Positions 16,277 through 26,211 are shown, counted from the first letter of the stretch. The stretch is DNA of 28,237 nucleotides from Actinomycetota bacterium (GCA_028697935.1 JAQVEM010000004.1:1-28237); one strand, 5' to 3'. The notes: generated by a model not told the origin, from the letters alone. Translations and numbers: made by a program.

Positions 16277-17368
16277 TTATCTCCCATAAATAAATATGTC
16301 TCTTATTTCTTTCAGAGACAACCCCTCCAGTCCGAGCTTCTTTATATTCCGTCCAGTTTTTCTAAAATCTTTTTTAAATATAGAATTAGCTATATTAATA
16401 AGAGAATCAATTACTTTTGTTTCTACTCCAAGCATTCTTCCAAATTCAGAAATTGGAACCAGGCTCATTGGTACATCTTCAGTTATATACCTGTCATTGA
16501 TTGTCCTCGGAGCCATAATACCAACGTAACCGGGATTACTGTGTATTGCGTCGAATAAATTATCTTCTACTACATTATAAGCCATTGATAACCACTCAAT
16601 TGCGGAATATATACTGGCACACTTCAGACTTCTTGCAACCTTCATTCTTTCGTTATCGACCGATTCAAGAATTTTTGCTACAGACTGTGTAACTCCTTCT
16701 ATATAAAACTGAAAATTTCCCATTGTTTCTTCTATCCTGCTTAAATTAAGTATTGTAATTGATGGATGAAATACCGCTCCTATATTATTAAAGCTTGTTT
16801 CTATAGCGCTCACAGCAGGAATGAATTCAGGAAATGCCTCATTTAACTTTCTAACAACCTTTTCAGTCTTTCTTGCAGGAATGGCAGCTACAGGTATTGC
16901 ATTTTTAATTCTAAATATTTTTGCTGTAGCAGGCCCCATACCTCTGCTTGCATAAATAAAAGTTTGCGCTTCAGCTACAGTGACATCTTTTTTATTTCCT
17001 TCGCTCCTTAACACATTTAAAAATTCAAGCGCACCACACGTTCTTCCCGGATTAAGAACTACAATCTGACCATCTTCTAAAAAGGGTGCACATAATTTTG
17101 CGATTGAATAATGGGCATCCGCAGGAACAACAACCATAATTATATCAACACCTTTTATAGCTTTTTTGATATCACTGGTTACAACATTGAGCTTACCAAA
17201 ACCTTTAATCTCTCCTTCAAGCTCTATGCCTTTCATCTTTTTTATCGCCTGGATTCGTGATGATGTTCTATTATATAAATTAACTGTATATCCTTTTATT
17301 GCAAGATGCGCTGCAACTGCCTTTCCACCATGGCCTGCACCCAGCACAGCAAATTTTAAATCATACAT
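16277..17368 (-). CDS. NAD(P)-dependent octopine/nopaline dehydrogenase-family protein
   Basis: A 363-residue enzyme of the opine dehydrogenase family, which reductively joins amino acids and 2-oxo acids or runs the reverse oxidation. The N-terminal Rossmann fold starts KFAVLGAGHGGKAVAAHLA (GxGxxG at 10-15), and the second strand ends LYNRTSS with no acidic residue; Asn33/Arg34 there suggest NADP(H), tentatively. The C-terminal catalytic domain contains IGAVFHPSI with the conserved His201, and ITEDVPMSLVPISEFGRMLG, the usual EDVP-LVP-lG signature. AGGAGGG lies nine bases before the ATG, the best ribosome site in this stretch. It sits 57 bases after dnaE and 83 before the B12 mutase-like gene, so all three may be cotranscribed. 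True substrates cannot be told from sequence. Confidence 0.82.
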   Translation of the reverse strand: MYDLKFAVLGAGHGGKAVAAHLAIKGYTVNLYNRTSSRIQAIKKMKGIELEGEIKGFGKLNVVTSDIKKAIKGVDIIMVVVPADAHYSIAKLCAPFLEDGQIVVLNPGRTCGALEFLNVLRSEGNKKDVTVAEAQTFIYASRGMGPATAKIFRIKNAIPVAAIPARKTEKVVRKLNEAFPEFIPAVSAIETSFNNIGAVFHPSITILNLSRIEETMGNFQFYIEGVTQSVAKILESVDNERMKVARSLKCASIYSAIEWLSMAYNVVEDNLFDAIHSNPGYVGIMAPRTINDRYITEDVPMSLVPISEFGRMLGVETKVIDSLINIANSIFKKDFRKTGRNIKKLGLEGLSLKEIRDIFIYGR

Positions 17369-17425
17369 AATAGAGTTCCCTCCTATCCGTTTCTTTTTGC
17401 AAAATCAAAATACTTCTTTATATAT

Positions 17426-20400
17426 TTAAACCACATCCCAGCTAATCTTGTCTGAAAACATTTCTCTAAGATTTTTTTCAAGCGATTCGTTTAAATCTAT
17501 TCTATAGTCCCCGGGAAGTTTGTAGATTTTCACAATATCCTTACCGTTTTTACCTGTTATTCTGAATTCAACTTCTTTAAATCCAGGATGTTTTATTATT
17601 AATTCATAAAAATGGTTAATAAAATCTTTATTAATATCATCCTTTCTGACTTTAAAAACTACTCTTCTTTCCTCTTCACTTATTCCTTTTATTTCTTTCT
17701 GGCTATCGTCTGGTTTTATGTCTTTTAACATTTCTTCAAATTCACTTGCTATTAATTTTATCTGATCTTCTTTTTTATCCAGCCTCCCTTTTATTTTTAC
17801 AACCTTATCTTCTTCAATAATCTCTCTGAATTTTAAAAATACAGACGGGAAAGTTATAACTTCAACACTATCAGAAACATCTTCTAATTCTACAAAACAC
17901 ATCTGCTGATCTTTTTTTGTGTATATGACTTTTACTCTGGTTATTATTCCTCCAATTGTAACATTTGCTCCATCATCAAATTCTTCAAGAGCCTCAACAG
18001 GAGTAATTACGGAAAGTGAATCTTTGTATTCAAAAAGTGGATGTCCCGAGATATAAAGACCAAGCATCTCTTTTTCGAAATTCAAAAGGTCTTTTCTTGA
18101 AAATTCTTTAAACCTGTCTTCTGTGTGAATAGAGCTGCCGGGTATTAAATCTTCCTTATTACTCCCATTTACCTCAAATAATGAGTACTGTCCTGAATCT
18201 CTGTCCTTCCTGATTTTTAAAACTTCTTCTATTATTGTTTCATAATTTTCCAGTAAATATTTACGGCTCAGACCCATAGAATCAAATGTCCCGCTCTTTA
18301 TCAAACTTTCAATAGTTTTTTTATTTAATACGCTATTATCTACCCTCTCACAAAAATCAATAAAATTTTTAAACTTACCGTTTTTCTTTCTTTCTTTTTC
18401 TATGGATTCAATGACATTAGTCCCTACATTTTTAATGGCTGACAATCCAAACCTTATCGAATTTCCCACAACTGTAAAATCTGAGTAGCTTTCATTAATA
18501 TCAGGTGGAAGAACCTGGATACCCATTCTTTTTGTTTCACTGACATACTGAGCTACTTTTTCCTGGCTGCCCATTCTTATAGAGAGAAGCGCCGCCATAA
18601 ATTCTACCGGATAGTTTGCCTTAAGATAGGCAGTTTGATACGAAATCATCGCGTATGCAGCACTGTGGGATTTATTAAATCCATATTCAGCAAAATTATT
18701 TACAAGCTCAAAAATCTTTATTGAAGTCTTTTCGTCTATTCCCTTTTTTCTTGCCCCTTCTATAAATTTATTTTTCTGTTTGGAAAGAAGCGCCTTCTTT
18801 TTCTTGCTTATAGCACTTCTTAAGATGTCTGCTTCTGACATACTGAATCCTGCAAGCTCGGAAGCTATTCCCATTACCTGTTCCTGATATAGAATAATTC
18901 CATAAGTGCTTTCAAGAATTTTTTCAAGAGAAGGGTGGAGATATTCTATCTGTTTCCTTCCATTTTTGCTTTCTACAAAATCCTGCACCATACCGCTCTG
19001 AAGAGGACCCGGCCTGTATAGAGCAAGAAGGGCTATTAAATCTTCAAACTTTGTCGGCTTAAGATTAATTACCAGTTCACGCATGCCTGAACTTTCAAGC
19101 TGAAAAACTCCCAGACACTCACCATCGCTTAACATATTAAAAGTTTTATCATCATCAAGATTTATTTTATTTATATCCAGCTCTATATTTTTAGTTTTTT
19201 TAATCAAAAAAAGAGTTTTATCAATAAGGGAAAGCGTTTTTAATCCCAGAAAATCCATTTTTAATAAACCTATTTTTTGAATATCCTCCATTTTATACTG
19301 AGTTACAATATCATCTTCATTTTCCTTCTGGAGTGGTGTGTAGTTATAAAGTTCTTCCGAGGATATAACGACTCCTGCGGCATGAATCGAATCCTGCCTT
19401 GATATACCCTCGAGTGAAATTGCAGTATCAATTATTTCTCTGACTTTTTCATTATTTTTATAAATTTCATTTAATTCGGGATTTATCTCGAGAGAATTTT
19501 TAATGGTCATATTTAATTCCATGGGAATCATTTTTGCTATGCGATCCACTTCAGCATAAGGCATTTCCATAACTCTTCCGGCATCTCTTATAGCCTGCCT
19601 TGCTGCCATTGTCCCGAAAGTAATAAGCTGGGCAACTTTCGTATCCCCATATTTTTCTGTTACATATTTAATAATTTCACTTCTTTTCTCATAGCAAAAA
19701 TCAATATCAATGTCTGGCATGCTATCACGCTCTTCATTCAGGAATCGCTCAAAAAGCAGGCCGTATTTTAAAGGTTCTATAGATGTTATTCCAAGCAGGT
19801 AAGAAACTATACTCCCGGCAGCAGAGCCTCTACCAGGTCCTACTCTAATATTTTTTTCTCTGGCAAAGTTAACGAGGTCCCATACTATTAAAAAGTAATC
19901 AGAGAATCCTCTTTTTTTAATAACTCCCAGTTCTCTATTTAATCTCTCTTCAATTGCTCCTGTAATACTGCCATATTTATTTTCTATATTTTCATAGCAA
20001 AGCTTTTTTAAATATTCATCTGCGGTCAAATTGTCCGGAACATTAAATGATGGTATTAAATTCATATTAAATTTTAAATTTAAATTACACCTTTCGGCAA
20101 TTTCCAGTGTATTCTCAAGCGCTCCCGGAAAATCTTTAAAAAGGTCTCTCATCTGGTTGTAATCTTTAAAATAATATTCTTCTGTAGGAAATCTTAATCT
20201 CCCGGGTTCATTAATAGTGGAACCTGTCTGTATGCATAGCAGAACGTCATGGGCTTTGCTATCACTTTTATCTATATAATGGACATCATTTGTAGCAACC
20301 AGTGGGATATTATATTTTTCTGACAGGTCCAGCAGTACTTTATTTGCAATTTTTTGCTCCTGTATGCCAGAGTCCTGAAGTTCTAAGAAGAACCTGTCTT

Positions 20401-20917
20401 TTCCAAAAATTTCCAGATATTCACCAAGTATTTTTTCTGCTTCATTAATGCGTCCAGAAACAATGTGTTTGGGAATTTCTCCTGATATACACCCGCTCAG
20501 AGCAATTATGCCATCACCAAACTCTCTTAATAATTCTTTGTCAACTCTTGGTTTATAATAAAATCCTTCCAGAAATCCAAGACTTACAATCTTCATAAGA
20601 TTTTTATAACCATGATTATTTTCAGCCAGCAGGGTCAGGTGATAAAAGTTTTCTTCTCTTTTGTCTCTTTCTGATTGTTTATTCCACCTGCTCTTTGGAG
20701 CCATGTAAACCTCACATCCTATTATTGGTTTTATCCCTGCTCTCTTTGCCTGATTATAGAATTCAATACAACCATACATAACTCCGTGGTCTGTAAGAGC
20801 CACAGCTGGCATATCAAAATCACAGGCCCTTTCAATCAATTTTGGTATTCTTGAAGCACCATCCAGTAATGAGTATTCACTGTGGACATGCAAATGAACA
20901 AATTTTCCTTTTTCCAT
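17426..20917 (-). CDS. dnaE: DNA polymerase III alpha subunit
   Basis: The replicative polymerase. At 1163 residues it has the full DnaE1 layout. The PHP domain comes first, with HVHSEYSLLDG (H10, H12), TDHG (43), GCEVYM (68-72), H102 and NDVHY (210-214), so its metal ligands look intact and PHP proofreading activity is possible. The polymerase core has GPGRGSAAGS (360-369), PDIDIDF (401-407, two catalytic Asp) and LKMDFLGLKTL (third Asp), then HSAAYAMISYQTAYLKANYP. Near the C-terminus is an OB fold (NVTIGGIITRVK...QMCFVELED), then a tail of about 100 residues. It is not the shorter DnaE2/ImuC type. I see no clear Shine-Dalgarno before the ATG. It heads a possible transcript with the two genes that follow. 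Confidence 0.97.
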   Translation of the reverse strand: MEKGKFVHLHVHSEYSLLDGASRIPKLIERACDFDMPAVALTDHGVMYGCIEFYNQAKRAGIKPIIGCEVYMAPKSRWNKQSERDKREENFYHLTLLAENNHGYKNLMKIVSLGFLEGFYYKPRVDKELLREFGDGIIALSGCISGEIPKHIVSGRINEAEKILGEYLEIFGKDRFFLELQDSGIQEQKIANKVLLDLSEKYNIPLVATNDVHYIDKSDSKAHDVLLCIQTGSTINEPGRLRFPTEEYYFKDYNQMRDLFKDFPGALENTLEIAERCNLNLKFNMNLIPSFNVPDNLTADEYLKKLCYENIENKYGSITGAIEERLNRELGVIKKRGFSDYFLIVWDLVNFAREKNIRVGPGRGSAAGSIVSYLLGITSIEPLKYGLLFERFLNEERDSMPDIDIDFCYEKRSEIIKYVTEKYGDTKVAQLITFGTMAARQAIRDAGRVMEMPYAEVDRIAKMIPMELNMTIKNSLEINPELNEIYKNNEKVREIIDTAISLEGISRQDSIHAAGVVISSEELYNYTPLQKENEDDIVTQYKMEDIQKIGLLKMDFLGLKTLSLIDKTLFLIKKTKNIELDINKINLDDDKTFNMLSDGECLGVFQLESSGMRELVINLKPTKFEDLIALLALYRPGPLQSGMVQDFVESKNGRKQIEYLHPSLEKILESTYGIILYQEQVMGIASELAGFSMSEADILRSAISKKKKALLSKQKNKFIEGARKKGIDEKTSIKIFELVNNFAEYGFNKSHSAAYAMISYQTAYLKANYPVEFMAALLSIRMGSQEKVAQYVSETKRMGIQVLPPDINESYSDFTVVGNSIRFGLSAIKNVGTNVIESIEKERKKNGKFKNFIDFCERVDNSVLNKKTIESLIKSGTFDSMGLSRKYLLENYETIIEEVLKIRKDRDSGQYSLFEVNGSNKEDLIPGSSIHTEDRFKEFSRKDLLNFEKEMLGLYISGHPLFEYKDSLSVITPVEALEEFDDGANVTIGGIITRVKVIYTKKDQQMCFVELEDVSDSVEVITFPSVFLKFREIIEEDKVVKIKGRLDKKEDQIKLIASEFEEMLKDIKPDDSQKEIKGISEEERRVVFKVRKDDINKDFINHFYELIIKHPGFKEVEFRITGKNGKDIVKIYKLPGDYRIDLNESLEKNLREMFSDKISWDVV

Positions 20918-21204
20918 ACTAAAATAATCTAAAATTTATTTTTCTTGATTAAAATCTTTAAATTAAATCAAATTAGCCGAGTTAGAAAATCAAATTAAAT
21001 TAGAAATTCAATTTAAACTAAACCATAAAAATATAAATTAATCCACAAAAATTTAAGCCTGATTTTAAAATTTAATTAATTTAATTAAATAAGAATATAA
21101 AAATAACTTAATCGAGCTTTTTTGCTTTTAAAAAAGATACTAAACCAGAACTAAAAATTAATTTGAACCGGGTCGGGAAAAAACGTGACTAAATACAAAT
21201 ACGT
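20918..21204. other. 287-bp AT-rich gap between the pilus ATPase gene and dnaE
   Basis: No ORF or RNA gene seen. It should hold the pilB terminator and dnaE promoter on the minus strand. One hairpin, CTTTTTT-6-AAAAAAG (21117-21136), is AT-only and weak as a terminator. A repeated AAATCAAATTA motif (about 20966 and 20988) is probably composition-driven. A more GC-rich spot, CCGGGTCGGG near 21168, has no pairing partner nearby. Confidence 0.5.
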
Positions 21205-22887
21205 CTAGTAAACAACTCTGTATAATTCCTCAAGTGAGGTTGTTCCATCGGCAACTTTATAGGCACCGCTTTCCAGAAGTGTTTTCATGCCTTCTTTTCT
21301 TGCAGCATCAGAAATTTCATCTGTACTTTTACGGAGCAGAAGCATTTCTCTTATCTTTTTAGATACATCCATCATTGAATATATTCCTACTCTGCCAGTA
21401 TAACCTGAAAAATTACATCTCTTGCAACCCACGCTTTTATAGATTTTTTTGCCCTTAAGTATCGGCCTTATTTCCTCACTTAAAGACTCTTCGGGTATCT
21501 TGATTTCTTTCTTACAATTATTGCATAACTTTCTAACAAGTCGCTGGGCTACTATTCCCTTTACAGCCGCTGATATCATATAGGATTCTATTCCCATCTC
21601 AAGGAGCCTTGTAAGCGTGGAAGGTGCGTCATTCGTGTGCAGGGTTGTTAAAACAAGATGTCCTGTTATAGCTGCTTCAACAGCTATCTTTGCAGTTTCC
21701 AGGTCTCTTATTTCACCAATCAGAATTATATCAGGGTCGCTCCTGAGCATTGCCCTCAAACCTCTTGAAAAAGTCATATCAATTTTAGGATTTACCTGAA
21801 CCTGCATTATCTGGGGAAATCTGTATTCAACGGGATCTTCTATGGTATATATTTTTTTCTCAACACTTGAAATTTTATTCAAGCTTGCATAAAGAGTTGT
21901 AGTTTTACCTGAGCCTGTGGGACCTGTTATGATAACTGCTCCATGTGGAATAGTAATCATGCTCATAAATCTTTCAAGGTCATCTTTAGCCATTCCTGAA
22001 TTTTTTAAATCAAAAACAGATTCATCCCTGTCCAGTATCCTTATGGTTATATTTTCTCCATATACAGCAGGAATTGAAGCAAGCCTCAGGTCAATCATCC
22101 TATTTCCATATCTAACGGAACTTCTACCATCCTGGGGCAGCCTGTTCTCGGTTATATCCATCCCACCCATTATTTTATACCTTGATATCAGAAGTCTCTG
22201 TACTGATTTTGGAACATCTTTTATTTTCTGAAGTACACCATCTATTCTGAACCTTATGGTACAATTTTTTTCCTGTGGTTCAATATGAATATCACTTGCC
22301 CTCAGAGACACTGCTTTATATATAATCTGATTTGCAAGCCTTATGAGAGGATTTTTTTCAGCTATTTCCTCCTCAAACTTTTTACCTATAGTTAAATCTT
22401 CGTCTTTTATTATTTCCTGGACTTCTTTAAGGCTGTATTCATCCGAAGTATATATCCTTATAATATCTTCTATATTTTTCTTTGTACTAATGAATGGCTT
22501 TACATTGTAGCCTGTAAGAAGTCTTATTTCATCAATGACATTAATGTCCCTTGGATCAGTCATTGCCACATAAAGTGTGCTGTCAATAAGGTTAAAGGGA
22601 AATACTTTCCTCTTAAAGGCGAAATCCTTGGAAATCATATTTGCAACAGAAGGGTCAATCTGGTCCTGAATTTTATCCAGGTCTATAACATCAAAACCTC
22701 TCTGGAATGAAACAAGCTCCATCAAGGTTTCATCAGAAATATATCCTTTTTTAATAAGTATTTCTCCTAATTTTTCGCCAGTGTTCTTCTGAACTTCAAG
22801 AGCTTCATCCAGCTGCTCTTTTGATATAATGTTTCTGTTCAGAAGTATCTGACCTATTTTTTCTCTTTTGTAATCTACTTCTACCAT
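21205..22887 (-). CDS. pilB: Type IV pilus / type II secretion assembly ATPase (PilB/GspE family)
   Basis: A cytoplasmic hexameric ATPase that powers pilus or pseudopilus extension. The 560-residue chain has an N-terminal MshEN/GspE-N domain (10-150: IGQILLNRNIISKEQL and LGEILIKKGYISDETL are the two short repeats typical of it). It then has the Walker A GPTGSGKTT (322-330), the Asp box region ending LRSDPD, Walker B DIILIGEIRD (386-395), the His box GHLVLTTLHTND (409-420) and a tetracysteine zinc site (C455, C458, C488, C491). The zinc site and N-terminal domain argue for an assembly ATPase, not PilT. No pilC, pilT, pilM-Q or pilin gene is in the window, so PilB versus GspE cannot be settled. 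No strong Shine-Dalgarno. Confidence 0.92.
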   Translation of the reverse strand: MVEVDYKREKIGQILLNRNIISKEQLDEALEVQKNTGEKLGEILIKKGYISDETLMELVSFQRGFDVIDLDKIQDQIDPSVANMISKDFAFKRKVFPFNLIDSTLYVAMTDPRDINVIDEIRLLTGYNVKPFISTKKNIEDIIRIYTSDEYSLKEVQEIIKDEDLTIGKKFEEEIAEKNPLIRLANQIIYKAVSLRASDIHIEPQEKNCTIRFRIDGVLQKIKDVPKSVQRLLISRYKIMGGMDITENRLPQDGRSSVRYGNRMIDLRLASIPAVYGENITIRILDRDESVFDLKNSGMAKDDLERFMSMITIPHGAVIITGPTGSGKTTTLYASLNKISSVEKKIYTIEDPVEYRFPQIMQVQVNPKIDMTFSRGLRAMLRSDPDIILIGEIRDLETAKIAVEAAITGHLVLTTLHTNDAPSTLTRLLEMGIESYMISAAVKGIVAQRLVRKLCNNCKKEIKIPEESLSEEIRPILKGKKIYKSVGCKRCNFSGYTGRVGIYSMMDVSKKIREMLLLRKSTDEISDAARKEGMKTLLESGAYKVADGTTSLEELYRVVY

Positions 22888-23020
22888 AATGATTCTTAAA
22901 AACTTTTACTAATTATTATAATTATAATATATCTAATATAATATTACACTTATATACCATTTAAAAATTTATTTAAAAAAAATTATCATCCAATCAAAAT
23001 TAAGTCACTAAAACCACAGG

Positions 23021-23833
23021 TTACCTGCAATCTTCACTTGCAACCTGAGCAGATTTCCCTTTATTAATTAATTTATTTATAATTCCTGCTGAATAGCCTG
23101 CACCAAACCCATTGTCAATATTTACTACAAGAACTCCCGGGCTACATGAATTTAACATTGTAAGCATTGCTGACAATCCAGCAAAGCTTGCACCATATCC
23201 CACACTTGTTGGAACGCCAATTACAGGGCAACTTACCATTGAACTTATAATTCCGGGCAGCGCTCCTTCCATTCCCGCAACAGCTACTATTATATTTGAT
23301 TTAACTAATTTATCTTTAAAATTTATAAGTCTGTGTATGCCGGCAACTCCTGCGTCATATATCCTTTCAACTTTGTTTCCCATCAAATAAGCTGTTAATG
23401 CTGCTTCTTCTGCAACACCTATATCAGAAGTCCCGGCACATACTACAGTTATTCCCTTAGCTAATTTACTATCAGGAATATCTGGAGGTATGTATATTAT
23501 ACCCGACTCCCTGTCAAACTTAATGTTCTTAGTATTTTTAATCTCTTTTTTTAATAAATTATATATTGCTTCCGTAACTCTGGTTATTAATAGAACATCA
23601 GAATAATTTAATATTTTTTTTGTTATCTCTAAAATCTGCTCTGGAGTTTTGCCGGCACCATATACAACTTCCGGGAAACCTCTCCTTAAAGCACGATGAT
23701 GATCTACTTTAGCAAAACCAATATCCTCAAAATACATATCCTTTATTTTTGATATTGCATCTTCTTTTTTTATTTTGCCTTCTTTAAAATTATCAAGTAT
23801 TGTTTTAATTATTTTATTTATGTTATTTTCCAT
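23021..23833 (-). CDS. larB: Nickel-pincer cofactor biosynthesis protein LarB
   Basis: LarB carboxylates the pyridinium ring of nicotinic acid adenine dinucleotide and cleaves it, the first step toward the nickel-pincer nucleotide used by lactate racemase and related LarA enzymes. The 270-residue protein has the family signatures DHHRALRRGFPEVVYGAGKT (about 44-63), CAGTSDIGVAEEAALTA, VAGMEGALPGIISSMVSCP, VIGVPTSVGYGASFAGLSAM and VNIDNGFGAGYSAG. These C-terminal blocks are shared with PurE-like AIR carboxylases, and LarB contains that domain; the N-terminal part and length exclude a true PurE. larC, larE and larA are not nearby. No Shine-Dalgarno is visible before the ATG. It lies beyond the hppA terminator, so it probably has its own promoter in the 248-bp gap. 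Confidence 0.93.
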   Translation of the reverse strand: MENNINKIIKTILDNFKEGKIKKEDAISKIKDMYFEDIGFAKVDHHRALRRGFPEVVYGAGKTPEQILEITKKILNYSDVLLITRVTEAIYNLLKKEIKNTKNIKFDRESGIIYIPPDIPDSKLAKGITVVCAGTSDIGVAEEAALTAYLMGNKVERIYDAGVAGIHRLINFKDKLVKSNIIVAVAGMEGALPGIISSMVSCPVIGVPTSVGYGASFAGLSAMLTMLNSCSPGVLVVNIDNGFGAGYSAGIINKLINKGKSAQVASEDCR

Positions 23834-23995
23834 GGTAATATTAATAGCACAAATATTTATATTTTTAAATAATTCATAATTGCATTCAGGCTTCTGGTTT
23901 TAATTCTATGTTAATCAAGCACAGGGTACCCGGCACCTGTTGTATATATGAATAATGCTTCACTAATTCTACTATCAGACTATAGACTATATAAC

Positions 23996-24045
23996 AAAAT
24001 GCACATATGTGATACTAATACAAAGTATACACATATGTGCATTTT
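23996..24045 (-). terminator. Strong hairpin terminator after hppA
   Basis: Sixteen-base arms AAAATGCACATATGTG (23996-24011) and CACATATGTGCATTTT (24030-24045) are perfectly complementary. They are extended inward by ATACT/AGTAT with one bulged A, around a seven-base loop. It begins 37 bases past the hppA stop and ends in a T-run on both strands, so it may stop transcription from either side. Each arm also contains the palindrome CACATATGTG, 28 bp apart centre to centre. Confidence 0.8.
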
Positions 24046-24081
24046 AATTTAAGTTAAAAATATTTAATAATCAGAGCTTAG

Positions 24082-26211
24082 CTAAAGATTAAATATCTTA
24101 TCCGATAGTGTTACAACCAGTACGACTGTCTGAATTGACACAGTGCTTAACAACTTTATTAATATATTCATTGACGGTCCTACTGTATCTTTTAACGGGT
24201 CTCCTACTGTATCACCTACTACCGAAGCTGCATGCTCTTCAGTTCCGCTTCTTCCTTCTTCTTCTATTCTCTTCTTCGCGTTATCCATTGCCCCGCCCGA
24301 GTTTGCCATAAATATTGCCTGAGCAAATCCGGAAAGAAGCGTTCCCATAATTAATGCTATTACCGCGCCCGGACCCATAAATATTCCTACAAGAGTCGGA
24401 ACAACAAATATTGCTATACCCGGTATAAGTATTCCCCTCTGGGCTGATTTTGTAACTATAGTAATAAATTCTTTGGGGTCACCTTTTTCTTTTCCGGATA
24501 GAATTCCCTTTATCTGTCTCCTTGCTACCTGAACAACTTTATTTGCGGCATTGCCGACTGCCGTAAGCAGCATTGATGAGAAAAAGAATGGTACTATTAC
24601 TCCAATAAACAGCCCTGACAGAACCATCGGGTCTTTTATAAAGTCAAGGACCACTCCCGGTTTCAAAAGTTCTACCTGTGAAAAATAAGCCTGTCCGAGA
24701 GCAAGAGCAGTTACCGCAGCACTTCCAATTAAAATTCCTTTTCCAATTGCAGCAGTAGTATTTCCGACAGAATCAAGCTTATCGGTAGTTTTTCTTACTT
24801 CTGGAGGGAGCTCTGCCATTTCTGCTATACCACCTGCATTATCAGCTATTGGACCATATACATCAATCGTTACAGCAAAAGGCGCAACTGCAAGCATTCC
24901 TACAGCAGCCATTGATACGCCATATAATCCCATTGTAAAATCTGAACCACCCTGGCAGATAAAAAAACTAAAAATCATTGTACCAATTATTGTTAATGCA
25001 GGAAGTATGGTTGATTCCATACCATATGCAAGGCCATTTACAACATAAGTTGCAGGACCGCTTTTTGCACTCTCCATAATGTTTCTTGTGGGTCTGTACC
25101 TTGAATCAGTATAAATAAGTGTAAAAAGTCCAATCAAAAATCCAGCAACTATTCCACCAGTTGAAGCATGAAACAGGAAATTATATTCCGGACCCATGGT
25201 GTACTTTACTATGAAATAAGTAATTATTATGATTCCTGCCACAGTAATCAGAAGACCGGATAATGTTGTAGCAGTTAGCTTGCTTACTGTAGCATTCTCC
25301 TTATACCTTCTTATAACAAGTTTAATAACAAGGATAGCAATAATTGATGCCACTACACCGGCTGTTGAAATAAGCATGGGCAACAGTACGCTATTCATAA
25401 CTGGTGCCAGGTTTCTAAATGCAAGAAATCCGAGAAGCTCGGCAGCAATTATGGCACCAAGCCATGATTCCAGGCTATCTGCCATCATCCCGCCAACATC
25501 ACCAACATTATCGCCAACATTATCTGCAATTGTAGCAGGATTTCTGTAATCATCTTCCTTTAAACCGGATTCAACCTTACCTACGTAATCTGCTCCCATA
25601 TCTGCAGCCTTGGTAAATATTCCACCACCGGTTCTCATAAAGAACGCAGCAAAGCTTGCACCTATAACAAATGTTACCGAAACATTTACAACCTGTGAGA
25701 GATTTTGAATCATATCCGGCGAGGACTTCCCATACCACCAGAATAGAATATTAAACCAGAAAGCTGTATATAATAATACTCCAAATGCCAGAACCATCCC
25801 TGCCGAAGAAGCTGCTGTTATTGCTATATTCATTGCCTCTCCAAGGCCTTTATCCTTTGCCGCACTTGTTACTTTAGCATTTGATGTAGTGGATATCCAC
25901 ATTCCTACATAACCAATCAATATGCTAAATAACATTCCACTTATAAAAGCAGGAATTGAAACAATCGACAGGTATCCAAAATTAACCATAATGCCTAAAA
26001 GAATGCACAGGACAACCATAAAAATAAGCATTATCTTTGTCTGTTGATTTAAATAAGCCCTGCTTCCTATAAAAATATTTCGAGAAATTTCCTCCATTCT
26101 CTTTGAGCCTTTGCTTTTATTCTTTACAAGCAAAGAAAATACCAGGGCTACAACCAGCGCTACCACTGAGCCAATGAAAGGAATAATCCTTACCCACATC
26201 TGACCGGACAC
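24082..26211 (-). CDS. hppA: Membrane-bound ion-pumping pyrophosphatase, K+-dependent type
   Basis: An integral membrane enzyme coupling pyrophosphate hydrolysis to H+ and/or Na+ export. The 709-residue chain is hydrophobic with about 16 likely membrane helices. Substrate-site motifs: GGGIFTKAADMGADYVGKVE (195-214), EDDYRNPATIADNVGDNVGDVGG (219-241, aspartate cluster), then DNAGGIAEMAELPPEVR, and GGAMDNAKK with VVGDTVGDPLKDTVGPSMNILIK near the end. In GNTTAAIGKG (483-492) the diagnostic position is Ala487, not Lys, which marks the K+-dependent subfamily. Whether it pumps Na+, H+ or both is not settled here. The start is GTG (26209-26211) with AAAGGAGGT four bases before it. It has a long structured leader upstream and a strong terminator downstream, so it appears monocistronic. 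Confidence 0.96.
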   Translation of the reverse strand: MSGQMWVRIIPFIGSVVALVVALVFSLLVKNKSKGSKRMEEISRNIFIGSRAYLNQQTKIMLIFMVVLCILLGIMVNFGYLSIVSIPAFISGMLFSILIGYVGMWISTTSNAKVTSAAKDKGLGEAMNIAITAASSAGMVLAFGVLLYTAFWFNILFWWYGKSSPDMIQNLSQVVNVSVTFVIGASFAAFFMRTGGGIFTKAADMGADYVGKVESGLKEDDYRNPATIADNVGDNVGDVGGMMADSLESWLGAIIAAELLGFLAFRNLAPVMNSVLLPMLISTAGVVASIIAILVIKLVIRRYKENATVSKLTATTLSGLLITVAGIIIITYFIVKYTMGPEYNFLFHASTGGIVAGFLIGLFTLIYTDSRYRPTRNIMESAKSGPATYVVNGLAYGMESTILPALTIIGTMIFSFFICQGGSDFTMGLYGVSMAAVGMLAVAPFAVTIDVYGPIADNAGGIAEMAELPPEVRKTTDKLDSVGNTTAAIGKGILIGSAAVTALALGQAYFSQVELLKPGVVLDFIKDPMVLSGLFIGVIVPFFFSSMLLTAVGNAANKVVQVARRQIKGILSGKEKGDPKEFITIVTKSAQRGILIPGIAIFVVPTLVGIFMGPGAVIALIMGTLLSGFAQAIFMANSGGAMDNAKKRIEEEGRSGTEEHAASVVGDTVGDPLKDTVGPSMNILIKLLSTVSIQTVVLVVTLSDKIFNL

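Noticed and set aside
21117..21136. Rho-independent terminator CTTTTTT-AAAAAAG
   Set aside because: The stem has a single G-C pair and the sequence is as expected from AT richness; not called as a terminator.
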